NCBI RefSeq assembly: GCF_900105455.1
Contig: NZ_FNSF01000008.1
Location: forward strand, 124,001 to 188,000
DNA from: Tenacibaculum sp. MAR_2009_124
GTDB lineage: Bacteria > Bacteroidota > Bacteroidia > Flavobacteriales > Flavobacteriaceae
Reading direction: 5' to 3'
DNA: 64,000 nucleotides
Shown here: in pieces, positions 8,686-18,519 of the stretch
Numbering within the stretch: the first letter of the stretch is position 1
Layout: every line of letters begins with the position of its first letter
Position numbers and translations under genes: made by a program
Notes under the pieces: generated by a model
Database searches by the model: none
Seen by the model: only the letters and a program-made list of their open reading frames with translations
What the model was told of the DNA's origin: nothing

Positions 8686-10140
8686 ATGGAACACGCTGAG
8701 AAAGTAATTGATGAAAAAAAACAAGGAAAGCCTCTATTAACTGATCAAAAAAAAGGTAATAGCAAAAAGCTTTTTATTGAGAGTTATGGATGTCAAATGA
8801 ATATGAATGATAGCGAGATTGTGGCATCTATTCTTGCAGAACAAGGCTTTAATACTACTGGTAATATAGAAGAAGCAGACCTTGTACTGATGAACACTTG
8901 CTCTATTCGTGAAAAGGCAGAACAAACTGTTAGAAATAGATTGCAAAAATACAACTACTGGAAAAAGCACAATCCAAAAATGAAAGTTGGTGTTTTGGGA
9001 TGTATGGCAGAAAGGTTAAAAACTAAATTTCTCGAAGAGGAAAAAATTGTTGACTTGGTAGTTGGTCCAGACGCCTATAGAGATCTGCCAAATTTGGTTG
9101 AGGAAGTAGAAGCTGGAAGAGATGCAATTAACGTTTTATTATCTAAAGAAGAAACGTATGCAGATGTATCTCCTGTAAGATTGAACTCTAACGGCGTTTC
9201 GGCATTTGTTTCAATTACTCGCGGTTGTGATAATATGTGTACCTTTTGTGTTGTTCCTTTTACACGTGGTCGTGAGCGTAGTCGTGATCCTCAAAGTATC
9301 ATAAGCGAAATTCGCTCGATGCAAGAAAAAAACTTCAAAGAAATTACCCTACTTGGTCAAAATGTCGATTCATTTTTATGGTATGGAGGTGGCTTGAAAA
9401 AGGATTTTGCCAAGGCTTCAGAAATGGCTAAAGCCACTGCAGTTGATTTCGCACAATTGTTAGACATGTGTGCAAATGAATTTCCTAAAATGCGTTTTCG
9501 CTTCTCAACGTCGAATCCTCAAGACATGACTCTTGATGTAATTCATGTTATGGCAAAGCATAAAAACATTTGTAAATATATTCATCTTCCTATTCAAAGT
9601 GGAAGTAATGCTATGTTGAAAGCTATGAATCGTCAACATACACGTGAGGAGTATTTAGACTTGGTTAAAAATATTTATGAAATAATTCCTGAAATGAATT
9701 TAAGTCAGGATATGATTGCAGGGTTCTGTGGAGAAACTGAAGAAGATCATAAGGATACACTGGATTTAATGAAGCAAGTAAAATATAGCTTCGGCTTTAT
9801 GTTTGCTTATTCAGAAAGACCTGGAACGTTGGCTGCTAAAAAAATGGAGGACGATATTCCTTTAGACATAAAAAAACGTCGCTTACAGGAAATTATAGAT
9901 ATACAACAAGAACACAGTTTATTGAGAACTCAAGAACAAATTGGAAAAATTCAGGAGGTACTTATTGAAGGAACTTCAAAAAAGAACCCTAACGAATGGA
10001 AAGGACGTAATACTCAAAATACGGTGGTAGTTTTCCCTAAAGAACACTATAAAATGGGAGACTTTGTTAATGTAAAAATTCAAGACTGTACATCAACAAC
10101 TTTAAAAGGAACTGCTATTGAGTATTCTGATAATAACTAA
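8686..10140 (+). CDS. miaB: tRNA-2-methylthio-N6-dimethylallyladenosine synthase
   Basis: MiaB is a radical-SAM enzyme that adds the 2-methylthio group to i6A37 in tRNA. The protein is 484 residues from the ATG at 8686. The open frame runs 15 codons further upstream but crosses the promoter. Visible parts are the N-terminal domain with FIESYGCQMN and NTCSIREKAEQ, then the radical-SAM cluster motif GCDNMCTFCVVPFTRG (CxxxCxxC). After these come FSTSNPQDM, LPIQSGS, SQDMIAGFCGETEED and a C-terminal TRAM-like domain. Confidence 0.96.
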   Translation: MEHAEKVIDEKKQGKPLLTDQKKGNSKKLFIESYGCQMNMNDSEIVASILAEQGFNTTGNIEEADLVLMNTCSIREKAEQTVRNRLQKYNYWKKHNPKMKVGVLGCMAERLKTKFLEEEKIVDLVVGPDAYRDLPNLVEEVEAGRDAINVLLSKEETYADVSPVRLNSNGVSAFVSITRGCDNMCTFCVVPFTRGRERSRDPQSIISEIRSMQEKNFKEITLLGQNVDSFLWYGGGLKKDFAKASEMAKATAVDFAQLLDMCANEFPKMRFRFSTSNPQDMTLDVIHVMAKHKNICKYIHLPIQSGSNAMLKAMNRQHTREEYLDLVKNIYEIIPEMNLSQDMIAGFCGETEEDHKDTLDLMKQVKYSFGFMFAYSERPGTLAAKKMEDDIPLDIKKRRLQEIIDIQQEHSLLRTQEQIGKIQEVLIEGTSKKNPNEWKGRNTQNTVVVFPKEHYKMGDFVNVKIQDCTSTTLKGTAIEYSDNN

Positions 10141-10164
10141 TATTTTAATATACATCTATACATT

Positions 10165-11019
10165 ATGAAAAAGTTATACTTTATAATTATTGCTATTCTG
10201 CTAGTTTCTTGCTCTAATAATGAGAGCAATGAAATAGCGGATGAAGGAACTTCTTTAAAAAACTACAAATTATTATACCAAGGAGATCAAGGCTTTATTC
10301 ATTACTTTAATGATTCACAAGCTATTGAAAGTGTGAGAACTGGACCTGGTTTTAACGATTTTGTTTTTTATAATTTTGAATATCAAAATAATTTAATGTC
10401 AAAATTCGAATACCTCAATGGTCTTGGAGACATTTTACAATCTTATAATTTCAATTATGACTCAAATGGAAAACTAACTTCTTTAGTTTACAAAAAAGAT
10501 TCATTTGAGTATACAAGAAACTTCACCTACTCTAATAACTCAATTTCATCAATAATACCTGACGAAAACTCTAATGACACTTATAAAATTACATTCTTAT
10601 TAAATGAGAAAGGGCTTGTTAAAGAGTTAACAAAGATCAACTTGAATAATAACGAAATTGAAGCTTTGGTGAAGTTTACATATGATAACAATGATAACTG
10701 TACGTTTATATTTGCTAATATTGACTACGGGTTCGGAGCTGTTGAAAAAAACATAAATTTACAATACAGTGATAAAAACAATCCTTTGAAAAACCATTAT
10801 GCAACTAGCTACATTCCTTATTTTGCAGTTTATGGTGACTTCAAGTTTTTACAAGAAGACATTATTTCATTAATTGTAAACTTTGGTAATAACACTGTTA
10901 TAAAAAGCCCTGAGCTTAACTTCGAATATATTTATAATTCAAATGGATACCCAATAAGTGGAGAAGCCTTTGACACTTCCACAGGAAATAAATCTCATTC
11001 TTTAGAATACAGTTATTAA
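10165..11019 (+). CDS. predicted lipoprotein with repeated Tyr/Asn-rich strands
   Basis: A lipoprotein signal peptide (IIIAILLVSC, Cys16) begins a 284-residue protein. The rest is a run of short beta strands with recurring Y-x-x-NG-x-L patterns (FNYDSNGKLTSLVYK, FTYDNNDNC, YIYNSNGYPISG). This resembles DUF4595-type or YD-repeat-like lipoproteins common in Bacteroidota. The function is unknown. It lies 24 nt after miaB and could be co-transcribed with it. Confidence 0.75.
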   Translation: MKKLYFIIIAILLVSCSNNESNEIADEGTSLKNYKLLYQGDQGFIHYFNDSQAIESVRTGPGFNDFVFYNFEYQNNLMSKFEYLNGLGDILQSYNFNYDSNGKLTSLVYKKDSFEYTRNFTYSNNSISSIIPDENSNDTYKITFLLNEKGLVKELTKINLNNNEIEALVKFTYDNNDNCTFIFANIDYGFGAVEKNINLQYSDKNNPLKNHYATSYIPYFAVYGDFKFLQEDIISLIVNFGNNTVIKSPELNFEYIYNSNGYPISGEAFDTSTGNKSHSLEYSY

Positions 11020-11093
11020 CACAACAAACCGAAAAAAAACTAAAACACTGAAAAACTAAATACGACTAAAAACAACCTAAAGACTAAAAAATA

Positions 11094-12320
11094 TTGGAAA
11101 ATTTACAAGCTACAAAACAACGTTTCGGTATTATTGGTAATGACATTCAATTAAACAGAGCTATAGAAAAAGCTCTGCGAGTTGCGCCTACTGATATATC
11201 CGTTTTGGTTGTCGGTGAAAGTGGTGTTGGAAAAGAAAGTGTTCCTAAAATTATCCATCAGCTTTCTCATAGAAAACATGCTAAATACATAGCTGTAAAT
11301 TGTGGTGCAATTCCAGAAGGTACTATTGACAGTGAACTTTTCGGGCATGAAAAAGGGGCCTTTACAGGGGCTACCCAAACTCGTAAAGGATATTTTGAGG
11401 TTGCTGACGGTGGAACCATATTTTTAGACGAAGTTGGAGAACTTCCTCTTACCACTCAAGTGCGTTTATTGCGTGTTTTAGAAAATGGTGAATTTATTAA
11501 AGTGGGTTCATCTCAAGTTCAAAAAACGAATGTACGAATTGTTGCTGCGACAAACGTAAATATGCATGATGCCATTTCGAAAGGTAAGTTTCGTGAAGAT
11601 CTATATTACAGATTGAGTACTATTGAAATACCTTTACCTCCTCTCAGACAAAGGGGTGAGGACATTCATCTACTTTTCAGAAAATTTGCAGCTGATTTTG
11701 CCCAAAAATACAGAATGCCTACTATCCGATTGGAAGACAACGCTGTTAAAGTTTTAACAAATTATAATTTTCCTGGAAATATTAGGCAATTGAGAAACAT
11801 CGCTGAACAAATTTCTGTGGTTGAAGAAAATAGAAATATTTCTTCTCAGAAATTAACACAATACCTACCCGACATGCAAGGTAATTTACCTGCTGTGGTT
11901 GGGAATAATAATTCTAATAGTGATTTTGCTAATGAACGAGATATTATGTACAAAATCTTGTTTGATATGCGAAATGATATTAATGATCTTAAAAAACTCA
12001 CCTTAGATCTATTAAAAGATGGTACTTCTCAAGAAGTAAAAGAAGAAAATCATAGATTAATTCAAAAAATCTACCAAGAACAAGAAACTGAAGTCATTCC
12101 AGAAGTAGAAGTCGTTCAAATTCCTCAACAAACAAATCAAAATAATTATGATTTTATTGAGACAATAGAAGAAGACGAAAACTTATCATTGCAAGAGAAA
12201 GAAATAGAAATGATAAAAAAATCTCTTGAAAAGAATAGTGGTAAGAGAAAACTAGCAGCAAAAGAATTGGGAATTTCAGAAAGAACACTATATCGTAAGA
12301 TTAAACAATACGACCTCTAA
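11094..12320 (+). CDS. sigma-54-dependent transcriptional activator
   Basis: This AAA+ activator of sigma-54 RNA polymerase has 408 residues and starts at TTG (11094). The family's MENLQATKQRFGIIGND start lies exactly there and no nearby ATG fits. Walker A is GESGVGKES, the sigma-54 contact loop is GAFTGA, Walker B is GGTIFLDEVGE, and the sensor is VRIVAATN. The C-terminus is a Fis-type HTH (KRKLAAKELGISERTLYRKIK). No receiver or sensor domain precedes the AAA+ core. It starts the run leading to lptE and secG. Confidence 0.93.
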   Translation: MENLQATKQRFGIIGNDIQLNRAIEKALRVAPTDISVLVVGESGVGKESVPKIIHQLSHRKHAKYIAVNCGAIPEGTIDSELFGHEKGAFTGATQTRKGYFEVADGGTIFLDEVGELPLTTQVRLLRVLENGEFIKVGSSQVQKTNVRIVAATNVNMHDAISKGKFREDLYYRLSTIEIPLPPLRQRGEDIHLLFRKFAADFAQKYRMPTIRLEDNAVKVLTNYNFPGNIRQLRNIAEQISVVEENRNISSQKLTQYLPDMQGNLPAVVGNNNSNSDFANERDIMYKILFDMRNDINDLKKLTLDLLKDGTSQEVKEENHRLIQKIYQEQETEVIPEVEVVQIPQQTNQNNYDFIETIEEDENLSLQEKEIEMIKKSLEKNSGKRKLAAKELGISERTLYRKIKQYDL

Positions 12321-12351
12321 AACTTTTAGTTATTTTTACAAAAATATCATC

Positions 12352-12858
12352 ATGAAAAAAGCACTTCAAATACTCTTCTTTAGTTTCATAACAATTACTC
12401 TTGTTTCTTGTGGAGTGTATTCTTTTACGGGTGGAGATGTTGGAAATGCTAAAACAATTCAAATAGATTTCTTTCCTAATCAAGCTCCAATAATTGAACC
12501 AGCTCTAGGACAACGTTTTACTCAAGATCTTCAGGATCTTTTTACTCGACAAACAAATTTAACGTTAGTTTCGGCTAATGGAGATTTACATTTTGATGGA
12601 GAAATTGTTGATTACAGAATTACACCTATGAGTGCACAGGCTAATCAAACAGCGGCACAAAATAGATTAACTATTGTTGTTAACACTAGATATAATAACA
12701 GTTTGGATGAAAAGAAAAATTTTGAAAAACAATTTTCTTTTTATTTTGATTTCGATGCGGCAGCTCAGCTTACGGGTTCTCAATTAGACGCTGCTTTTGA
12801 TGAAATCATAGAACGAATTACTCAAGATATTTTTAACGCTTCAGTAGGTAAATGGTAA
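12352..12858 (+). CDS. lptE: LPS-assembly lipoprotein LptE
   Basis: LptE plugs and assembles the LptD barrel that places LPS in the outer membrane. The 168-residue lipoprotein has the lipobox TLVSC (Cys20) followed by GVYSFTGGD, the characteristic start of Bacteroidota LptE. The body alternates strands and helices (VNTRYNN, FSFYFDFDA). It lies between the sigma-54 activator and secG, a common flavobacterial order. Confidence 0.9.
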   Translation: MKKALQILFFSFITITLVSCGVYSFTGGDVGNAKTIQIDFFPNQAPIIEPALGQRFTQDLQDLFTRQTNLTLVSANGDLHFDGEIVDYRITPMSAQANQTAAQNRLTIVVNTRYNNSLDEKKNFEKQFSFYFDFDAAAQLTGSQLDAAFDEIIERITQDIFNASVGKW

Positions 12859-12870
12859 TACTAACTTAAT

Positions 12871-13599
12871 TTGACAAATTCTCATTACATACAATCAATA
12901 ATAAAAGCCAATACTATTCAAGATGAAGATCGTAATGAACTAAAATCTTTAGTAGAAAAATATCCATACTTTCACGCGGCTCGAGCATTGTATTTGAAAA
13001 CTTTAAAAAACAACGAAAGTTTCAGATATAATAACGAGCTTAAAATTACCGCAGCATATACCACAGATAGAAAAGTTCTTTTCGATTTTATTACCTCTAG
13101 TAACTTTCAAAAATCAAATAAAAAGAAGAAAAGAAAGATTTCCACAAAAGGAATTAATATTTTATCGCAGTCGAAAGAGACGAAAATAGATAAAGCTATT
13201 AAAGAACTTTCTATAGGTAAACCCATAGTATTTACTAAAAGTGAATCGTTTTCCTTTAATCAATGGTTAGATCTTTCATCTAAAAAATTGATTGTTAGAG
13301 AATCTGAAATAAACCAAACACCTAAGAAGAAACCACAGGACTCAATAATTGATAAATTTATTGAGAATACTCCTAAAATATCAAGGCCTTCAAAATTGAA
13401 TACTTCTAGCTTTAAACCTGCTGAAATGAAAGAAGACACTCAATTAATGACCGAAACTTTGGCTAAAGTTTATCTTGAACAAAAAAAATATGATAGTGCT
13501 ATCACTGCATATAAAATATTAAGTTTGAAATATCCAGAAAAAAGTGGTTTCTTTGCTGACCAAGTAAAAAAAATTAAAATATTACAAAACAATAAATAA
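12871..13599 (+). CDS. TPR-like protein upstream of secG
   Basis: A 242-residue cytoplasmic protein starting at TTG (12871), with no usable ATG near. The N-terminal part (SLVEKYPYFHAARALYLKTLKN) and the C-terminal part (LAKVYLEQKKYDSAITAYKILSLKYPEKS) read as tetratricopeptide-type helices. A low-complexity Lys/Ser linker joins them. The stop overlaps the secG start by one base (TAATG), so the two are translationally coupled. Orthologues in the family are annotated only as hypothetical; the function is unknown. Confidence 0.8.
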   Translation: MTNSHYIQSIIKANTIQDEDRNELKSLVEKYPYFHAARALYLKTLKNNESFRYNNELKITAAYTTDRKVLFDFITSSNFQKSNKKKKRKISTKGINILSQSKETKIDKAIKELSIGKPIVFTKSESFSFNQWLDLSSKKLIVRESEINQTPKKKPQDSIIDKFIENTPKISRPSKLNTSSFKPAEMKEDTQLMTETLAKVYLEQKKYDSAITAYKILSLKYPEKSGFFADQVKKIKILQNNK

Positions 13600-13937
13600 T
13601 GACTACATATACTTTACTTTTAATTTTAATTTTGATAGTAGCAGTTGCTCTAATATTAATCGTAATGGTACAAAACCCTAAAGGAGGAGGTTTATCATCT
13701 TCATTTGGTGGAGGTGCTCAAAATATTGGAGGAGTTCAAAACACAAATACTTTTTTAGATAAGACAACTTGGACTTTAGCTATTGCTATGTTTGCTTTAA
13801 TTTTATTAGCAAACTTTGCTATCCCAAGAGGTAATGGAGGGAATGCTCCTCAATTAGAAGAAACGCTAAGTGGAGTTGAAACAACTCAAAGCGCACCTGC
13901 ATCTGACGCAAATACAACTAAAGATAGTGTTCAATAA
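13599..13937 (+). CDS. secG: preprotein translocase subunit SecG
   Basis: SecG is the small accessory subunit of the SecYEG translocon. The 112-residue protein has two membrane helices (about residues 3-23 and 54-74). Between them lies the signature MVQNPKGGGLSSSFGGG. The C-terminal tail is long, acidic and Thr-rich (VETTQSAPASDANTT), as often seen in Bacteroidota SecG. It overlaps the preceding stop codon and is followed by a strong terminator. Confidence 0.95.
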   Translation: MTTYTLLLILILIVAVALILIVMVQNPKGGGLSSSFGGGAQNIGGVQNTNTFLDKTTWTLAIAMFALILLANFAIPRGNGGNAPQLEETLSGVETTQSAPASDANTTKDSVQ

Positions 13938-13964
13938 ACCAACATTAGTTTTAAAATATTAAAA

Positions 13965-13999
13965 ATGCCAACGTGTCATAATCGTTGGCATTTTTTTTT
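13965..13999 (+). terminator. terminator after secG
   Basis: A 9-bp stem (ATGCCAACG with CGTTGGCAT) is followed by a run of nine T. It separates the lptE-secG run from groES. Confidence 0.9.
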
Positions 14000-14024
14000 A
14001 CTATTATATAAAATTATTGAAAAT

Positions 14025-14065
14025 TTGTCAGAGTCATTTCAATGGCATAGTTTCTGTCATTTCAA
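14025..14065 (+). promoter_or_regulatory. groES upstream region with TGTCA/GTCATTTCAA repeats
   Basis: GTCATTTCAA occurs twice (14033-14042 and 14056-14065), and TTTGTCA lies just before the first. TAGTTTCTG (14048-14056) resembles but does not match TANNTTTG. No CIRCE inverted repeat is present, so HrcA-type control is not supported. The repeats are a candidate heat-shock control site; the role is inferred. Confidence 0.4.
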
Positions 14066-14102
14066 ACGTAAATCAAAAAAATAATAACTAAAAAAATATA
14101 AA

Positions 14103-14378
14103 ATGGGATTAAACATTAAACCTTTAGCTGATAGAGTTCTTGTTGAACCAGCTGCAGCGGAAACAACTACGGCTTCTGGAATTATTATTCCTGATAACGC
14201 TAAAGAAAAGCCGCAAAAAGGGACTATTGTTGCGATTGGAACTGGTACCAAAGATGAGCCTTTAACTGTAAAAGTTGGCGATACTGTTTTATACGGTAAA
14301 TATGCTGGTACTGAGTTGAAATTTGAAGGTAAAGACTACCTTATAATGAGAGAAAGTGATGTATTCGCTATTATCTAA
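14103..14378 (+). CDS. groES: co-chaperonin GroES
   Basis: GroES is the 10-kDa heptameric lid of the GroEL chamber. At 91 residues it is normal length. It contains the conserved start IKPLADRVLVEP, the mobile loop TTASGIIIPDNAKEKPQKG and the end YLIMRESDVFAII. It precedes groEL by 78 nt, and the two form the usual operon. Confidence 0.97.
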   Translation: MGLNIKPLADRVLVEPAAAETTTASGIIIPDNAKEKPQKGTIVAIGTGTKDEPLTVKVGDTVLYGKYAGTELKFEGKDYLIMRESDVFAII

Positions 14379-14456
14379 TAAACTCATTTAAAAAACTAAA
14401 ACTAAATTAACGAACACCTTGACTCATTTGCAAGGTTAAAAAATTGAAAAAACACA

Positions 14457-16091
14457 ATGGCAAAAGATATAAAATTTGATGTTGACGCTCGCGAAGGTCT
14501 TAAACGTGGTGTTGATGCATTGGCTAATGCAGTAAAAGTAACATTAGGACCTAAAGGTCGTAACGTAATTGTTTCAAAATCATTTGGAGCTCCTCACGTA
14601 ACTAAAGATGGAGTTTCTGTAGCAAAAGAAGTTGAACTAGAAGATGCTCTTGAAAATATGGGAGCTCAAATGGTAAAGGAAGTTGCTTCTAAAACAAACG
14701 ATTTAGCTGGTGACGGTACTACTACTGCTACTGTTCTTGCTCAATCTATAGTTAAAGAAGGATTAAAGAATGTTGCTGCTGGCGCGAATCCAATGGATTT
14801 AAAACGTGGAATTGATAAAGCTGTTAAAGCAATTACTGAAGATTTAACGAAGCAATCTAAAGAAGTTGGTGATACTTCTGAACAAATTCAACAAGTAGCT
14901 TCTATTTCTGCTAATAATGATGCTTTTATCGGAAACTTAATTTCTGAAGCATTCGGAAAAGTTGGTAAAGAAGGTGTTATTACTGTTGAAGAGGCCAAAG
15001 GTACCGATACTTATGTAAATGTTGTAGAAGGAATGCAATTTGATAGAGGTTACTTATCTCCATATTTTGTTACCGATGCTGACAAAATGATTGCTGATTT
15101 AGACAATCCTTATATTTTGTTATTCGACAAGAAGATTTCTAACTTACAAGAAATACTTCCTATTTTAGAGCCTGTTGCTCAATCAGGAAAGCCTTTATTA
15201 ATTATTGCTGAAGATGTTGATGGACAAGCTTTAGCTACTTTAGTAGTAAATAAATTACGTGGTGGATTAAAGATTGCCGCTGTAAAAGCTCCTGGATTTG
15301 GTGATAGAAGAAAAGCGATGTTAGAAGATATTGCTATTTTAACTGGAGGAACAGTTATTTCAGAAGAAAGAGGTTTTTCTCTTGAAAATGCTACTTTAGA
15401 TCTTTTAGGAACTGCTGAAACTGTAACTATTGATAAAGACAATACCACTATTGTTAATGGTGCTGGTGATGAAACTCAAATCAAAGCTAGAGTTAATCAA
15501 ATTAAAGCTCAAATAGAAACAACTACTTCTGACTATGATCGTGAAAAATTACAAGAGCGTTTAGCTAAATTAGCTGGTGGAGTTGCTGTTCTTTACGTTG
15601 GTGCTGCTTCAGAGGTTGAAATGAAAGAAAAGAAAGATAGAGTTGATGATGCCTTACACGCAACAAGAGCCGCAGTTGAAGAAGGAATTGTTGCCGGAGG
15701 TGGTGTTGCCTTGGTTAGAGCTAAAAAGGTTTTAGAAACTTTAACTACTGATAACTTAGACGAAACTACAGGCGTTCAAATTGTTAATAGAGCTATTGAA
15801 TCTCCATTAAGAACAATTGTTGAAAATGCTGGTGGTGAAGGGTCTGTTGTAATCAATAAAGTATTAGAAGGAGAAGCTGATTTTGGATATGATGCTAAAT
15901 CAGAAGCTTATGTAAACATGTTAGAAGCTGGAATTATTGATCCTAAAAAAGTTACTCGTGTTGCTTTAGAAAATGCCGCTTCAGTATCTGGTATGATCTT
16001 AACTACTGAGTGTGCTTTAGTTGATATTAAAGAAGATGCTCCTGCTGCTGCAATGCCTCCAATGGGTGGTGGAATGCCAGGAATGATGTAA
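14457..16091 (+). CDS. groEL: chaperonin GroEL
   Basis: GroEL is the 60-kDa chaperonin that folds proteins in an ATP-driven chamber. The 544-residue protein has the nucleotide-binding motifs VTLGPKGRNV and AGDGTTTATVLAQ. The apical domain includes GMQFDRGYLSPYFVTD, and the C-terminus carries the flexible GGM tail (PPMGGGMPGMM). It is the second gene of groES-groEL and is followed by a strong terminator. Confidence 0.98.
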   Translation: MAKDIKFDVDAREGLKRGVDALANAVKVTLGPKGRNVIVSKSFGAPHVTKDGVSVAKEVELEDALENMGAQMVKEVASKTNDLAGDGTTTATVLAQSIVKEGLKNVAAGANPMDLKRGIDKAVKAITEDLTKQSKEVGDTSEQIQQVASISANNDAFIGNLISEAFGKVGKEGVITVEEAKGTDTYVNVVEGMQFDRGYLSPYFVTDADKMIADLDNPYILLFDKKISNLQEILPILEPVAQSGKPLLIIAEDVDGQALATLVVNKLRGGLKIAAVKAPGFGDRRKAMLEDIAILTGGTVISEERGFSLENATLDLLGTAETVTIDKDNTTIVNGAGDETQIKARVNQIKAQIETTTSDYDREKLQERLAKLAGGVAVLYVGAASEVEMKEKKDRVDDALHATRAAVEEGIVAGGGVALVRAKKVLETLTTDNLDETTGVQIVNRAIESPLRTIVENAGGEGSVVINKVLEGEADFGYDAKSEAYVNMLEAGIIDPKKVTRVALENAASVSGMILTTECALVDIKEDAPAAAMPPMGGGMPGMM

Positions 16092-16118
16092 GAAAAAATT
16101 CTTAAATATATTTATTAG

Positions 16119-16150
16119 AGCCTCGAGAATAATTTCTCGAGGCTTTTTTT
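16119..16150 (+). terminator. terminator after groEL
   Basis: AGCCTCGAGAA pairs with TTCTCGAGGCT, followed by seven T. It lies 28 nt after the groEL stop. Confidence 0.92.
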
Positions 16151-16200
16151 GGAATAATTTTTGATAATTTTATTCGAAACTAATTAAATATCCACTAGCT

Positions 16201-18519
16201 ATGAGATCTTTACTTTTAACCTTTCTTTTATTCATTTTATGTTCATCGATACACTCCCAAAATAAAAACCTCGAAGCTACTTACAGAAAGTACTTTCAGA
16301 ATACAAGGGAAATACCTTACCTTCATTTGAATAAAACATCTTTCATTATGGGAGAAGAGATTTGGCTCAAGTCATATATTCTTGAACAAAATTCTCAAAA
16401 ACTGCATACAACTACTTCTAACTTATACGTTTCTATTTTTGATCAGGAAGGAAATCTAAAAGACCAAAAACTATTTCAGGTAACTAATGGTATGGGAATA
16501 GGTAATATTAAAATTGATTCAACTTTTACCGAAGAAATCTATTTTTTAAAAGCATCAACAAATTGGATGAAAAATTTCCATGAAGACATTTCCTATATTC
16601 AAAAAATTGAAATTGTTTCTAATAGAAAAAAGAGGTCTATAAAAAACTTTTCACAAGACAAATTTTACGAGTTTAAACTATTTCCTGAGGGAGGTCATTT
16701 ATTGGCAGAAACAATAAACAATCTCGGTATTCTAATAAAAGACAAAAGCAATAACGGAATCGCTATCAATAAAGGAGTGGTAAAAAACAAGAAAGGAGAC
16801 ATTATTAAAGAGTTTAAGACAAACAGGTTTGGACTCGGTGATATTAATTTATTAGTTAACGAAAATGAAATTTATTCCTTTGAGGCAACATTAGAAAACG
16901 GTATTGTAATTTCTCAAGAAACATCTATTCCTAATAAGCAAGGAATTACAATGAGAGTGGTTAATAGTAATCCGGACAACTTATTCATTAAAGTTAGAAC
17001 CAATAAGAAATCAACAATTAGTCTTTCTTCAAAAACATATACCATCTTCATTCATAATACAAGAGAATATCAAAAACATGAATTCACATTCAACAAAAAG
17101 GATACGGTATATTCACTTATTATTAACAAAAATCGGTTAGCCAAAGGTGTTAATACAATTACTGTATTTAATGAAAGCTTCAAGCCAGTACTGGAAAGAA
17201 TTATATATAATCACAAGGAAGAATTATATTCAGATATTAGTATTCACAAAATAAGTTCTTCAATTGATTCATTAGTATTTCAAATCAAAAATATAAGTGA
17301 TCAAAAGTTATATTTAAGCTCTTCTTTTCTTCCTTCACAAACAAAGGCCTATAACTCAACTAATAGTATATATAACTCATTTCTATTTGCTCCTTATATT
17401 AAAGGGAATATTCAAAATATTGATTACTATTTAAAAAACATTAATCATAAAAAGCTACGCGATTTAGATTTACTATTATTAACACAAGGTTGGAGTAAGT
17501 ACAGTTGGAATAATATATTTAACCATCCTCCAAATACAAATTATCAATTTGAAAATGGTATTACCATTAAGGGAAAACTTAATAAACCTTTAAAAAAGGA
17601 TGAGCAACTTTTAATTTTTTCAGATGAAAACGATATTATCGAAATGATCACCCCTGTTGAAGGTAACTTCAAACTTTCAAATACATTTATCAAAGAAAAC
17701 TCTCTAATAAAATTTGGAATATCAAAAAAAGGAACGAATATAAAGAAAGTTTCACCTTCCTTGCAATTCTCAAAACGAACTTCATTTGAAAAATTACCCC
17801 AAAATTTTAATCATAGCACAAAGCCTATAAATGAATTGAACTACGAAATAAAAAACTTAAAATCAACATTTAGGGAAACAGAAATTCTTGATGAAGTCGT
17901 AGTTAAAAAAAAGAGAGATATTGATGAAGCATCTTTTAAAAAAATCACTATTCCCGTTAGAAAAATGACTGATTTAGATCTGAATTCGGATAAGAATGTA
18001 TTTGAATTCTTACGAAAAAAATATGTTGTTGTTAACACAAGTCAAGGATATAGTATTCGTTCTACAAGAGCTACAGAAACACGAAGTGGTGTTGTCAATT
18101 TATTTTTAAACAATAGATTGGTTGAACCACAGTTTCTATGGATGTTCAATGACATAAGCCTTAAAAGTATTAAAGCTATTTATTTTGGAGAAACTCTTGG
18201 TCTTAATCCGGTCGAACAAATTCATATCTTCACTTTAACTTCCGATGAGCATAGAGGAAGAAACAACAAATTAAAAGAATCTAAAATAAAAAAAGGATTT
18301 TCAAAAACAAAGGAATATTATTCACCTGAATTCTACACGTATAGTGGTGATACCTTCAGGCATTTTGGATCTGTTTTTTGGATTCCTGATATTTCTATAG
18401 CCCCAAACTCAATTGAAACATTTAAAATACCAACAAAACTTCAAAATGATATAAAAATGCATCTCGAAGGAGTATCGGAATCAGGTGGATTAATTTCAAA
18501 GAAAATAGTGCTTAATTAA
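16201..18519 (+). CDS. large secreted protein with TonB-plug-like C-terminal domain
   Basis: This 772-residue exported protein has a signal peptide (LLTFLLFILCSSIHSQ). Its N-terminal half has the macroglobulin-like pattern YLHLNKTSFIMGEEIWLKSY found in many Bacteroidota periplasmic proteins. A beta-sandwich region follows. Near residue 565 is EILDEVVVKKKRDID, the linker typical of plug domains, then FLNNRLVEPQFLWMFNDIS and AIYFGETLG. There is no barrel, so it is not a full TonB receptor. The family occurs near carbohydrate and iron uptake genes, but the function is unknown. A 15-nt motif about 45 nt upstream is shared with the next gene. Confidence 0.8.
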   Translation: MRSLLLTFLLFILCSSIHSQNKNLEATYRKYFQNTREIPYLHLNKTSFIMGEEIWLKSYILEQNSQKLHTTTSNLYVSIFDQEGNLKDQKLFQVTNGMGIGNIKIDSTFTEEIYFLKASTNWMKNFHEDISYIQKIEIVSNRKKRSIKNFSQDKFYEFKLFPEGGHLLAETINNLGILIKDKSNNGIAINKGVVKNKKGDIIKEFKTNRFGLGDINLLVNENEIYSFEATLENGIVISQETSIPNKQGITMRVVNSNPDNLFIKVRTNKKSTISLSSKTYTIFIHNTREYQKHEFTFNKKDTVYSLIINKNRLAKGVNTITVFNESFKPVLERIIYNHKEELYSDISIHKISSSIDSLVFQIKNISDQKLYLSSSFLPSQTKAYNSTNSIYNSFLFAPYIKGNIQNIDYYLKNINHKKLRDLDLLLLTQGWSKYSWNNIFNHPPNTNYQFENGITIKGKLNKPLKKDEQLLIFSDENDIIEMITPVEGNFKLSNTFIKENSLIKFGISKKGTNIKKVSPSLQFSKRTSFEKLPQNFNHSTKPINELNYEIKNLKSTFRETEILDEVVVKKKRDIDEASFKKITIPVRKMTDLDLNSDKNVFEFLRKKYVVVNTSQGYSIRSTRATETRSGVVNLFLNNRLVEPQFLWMFNDISLKSIKAIYFGETLGLNPVEQIHIFTLTSDEHRGRNNKLKESKIKKGFSKTKEYYSPEFYTYSGDTFRHFGSVFWIPDISIAPNSIETFKIPTKLQNDIKMHLEGVSESGGLISKKIVLN

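Noticed and set aside
14025..14065. CIRCE element upstream of groES
   Set aside because: No TTAGCACTC-N9-GAGTGCTAA inverted repeat is present.
16201..18519. Full TonB-dependent receptor
   Set aside because: A plug-like motif is present, but there is no barrel domain and the length is too short.
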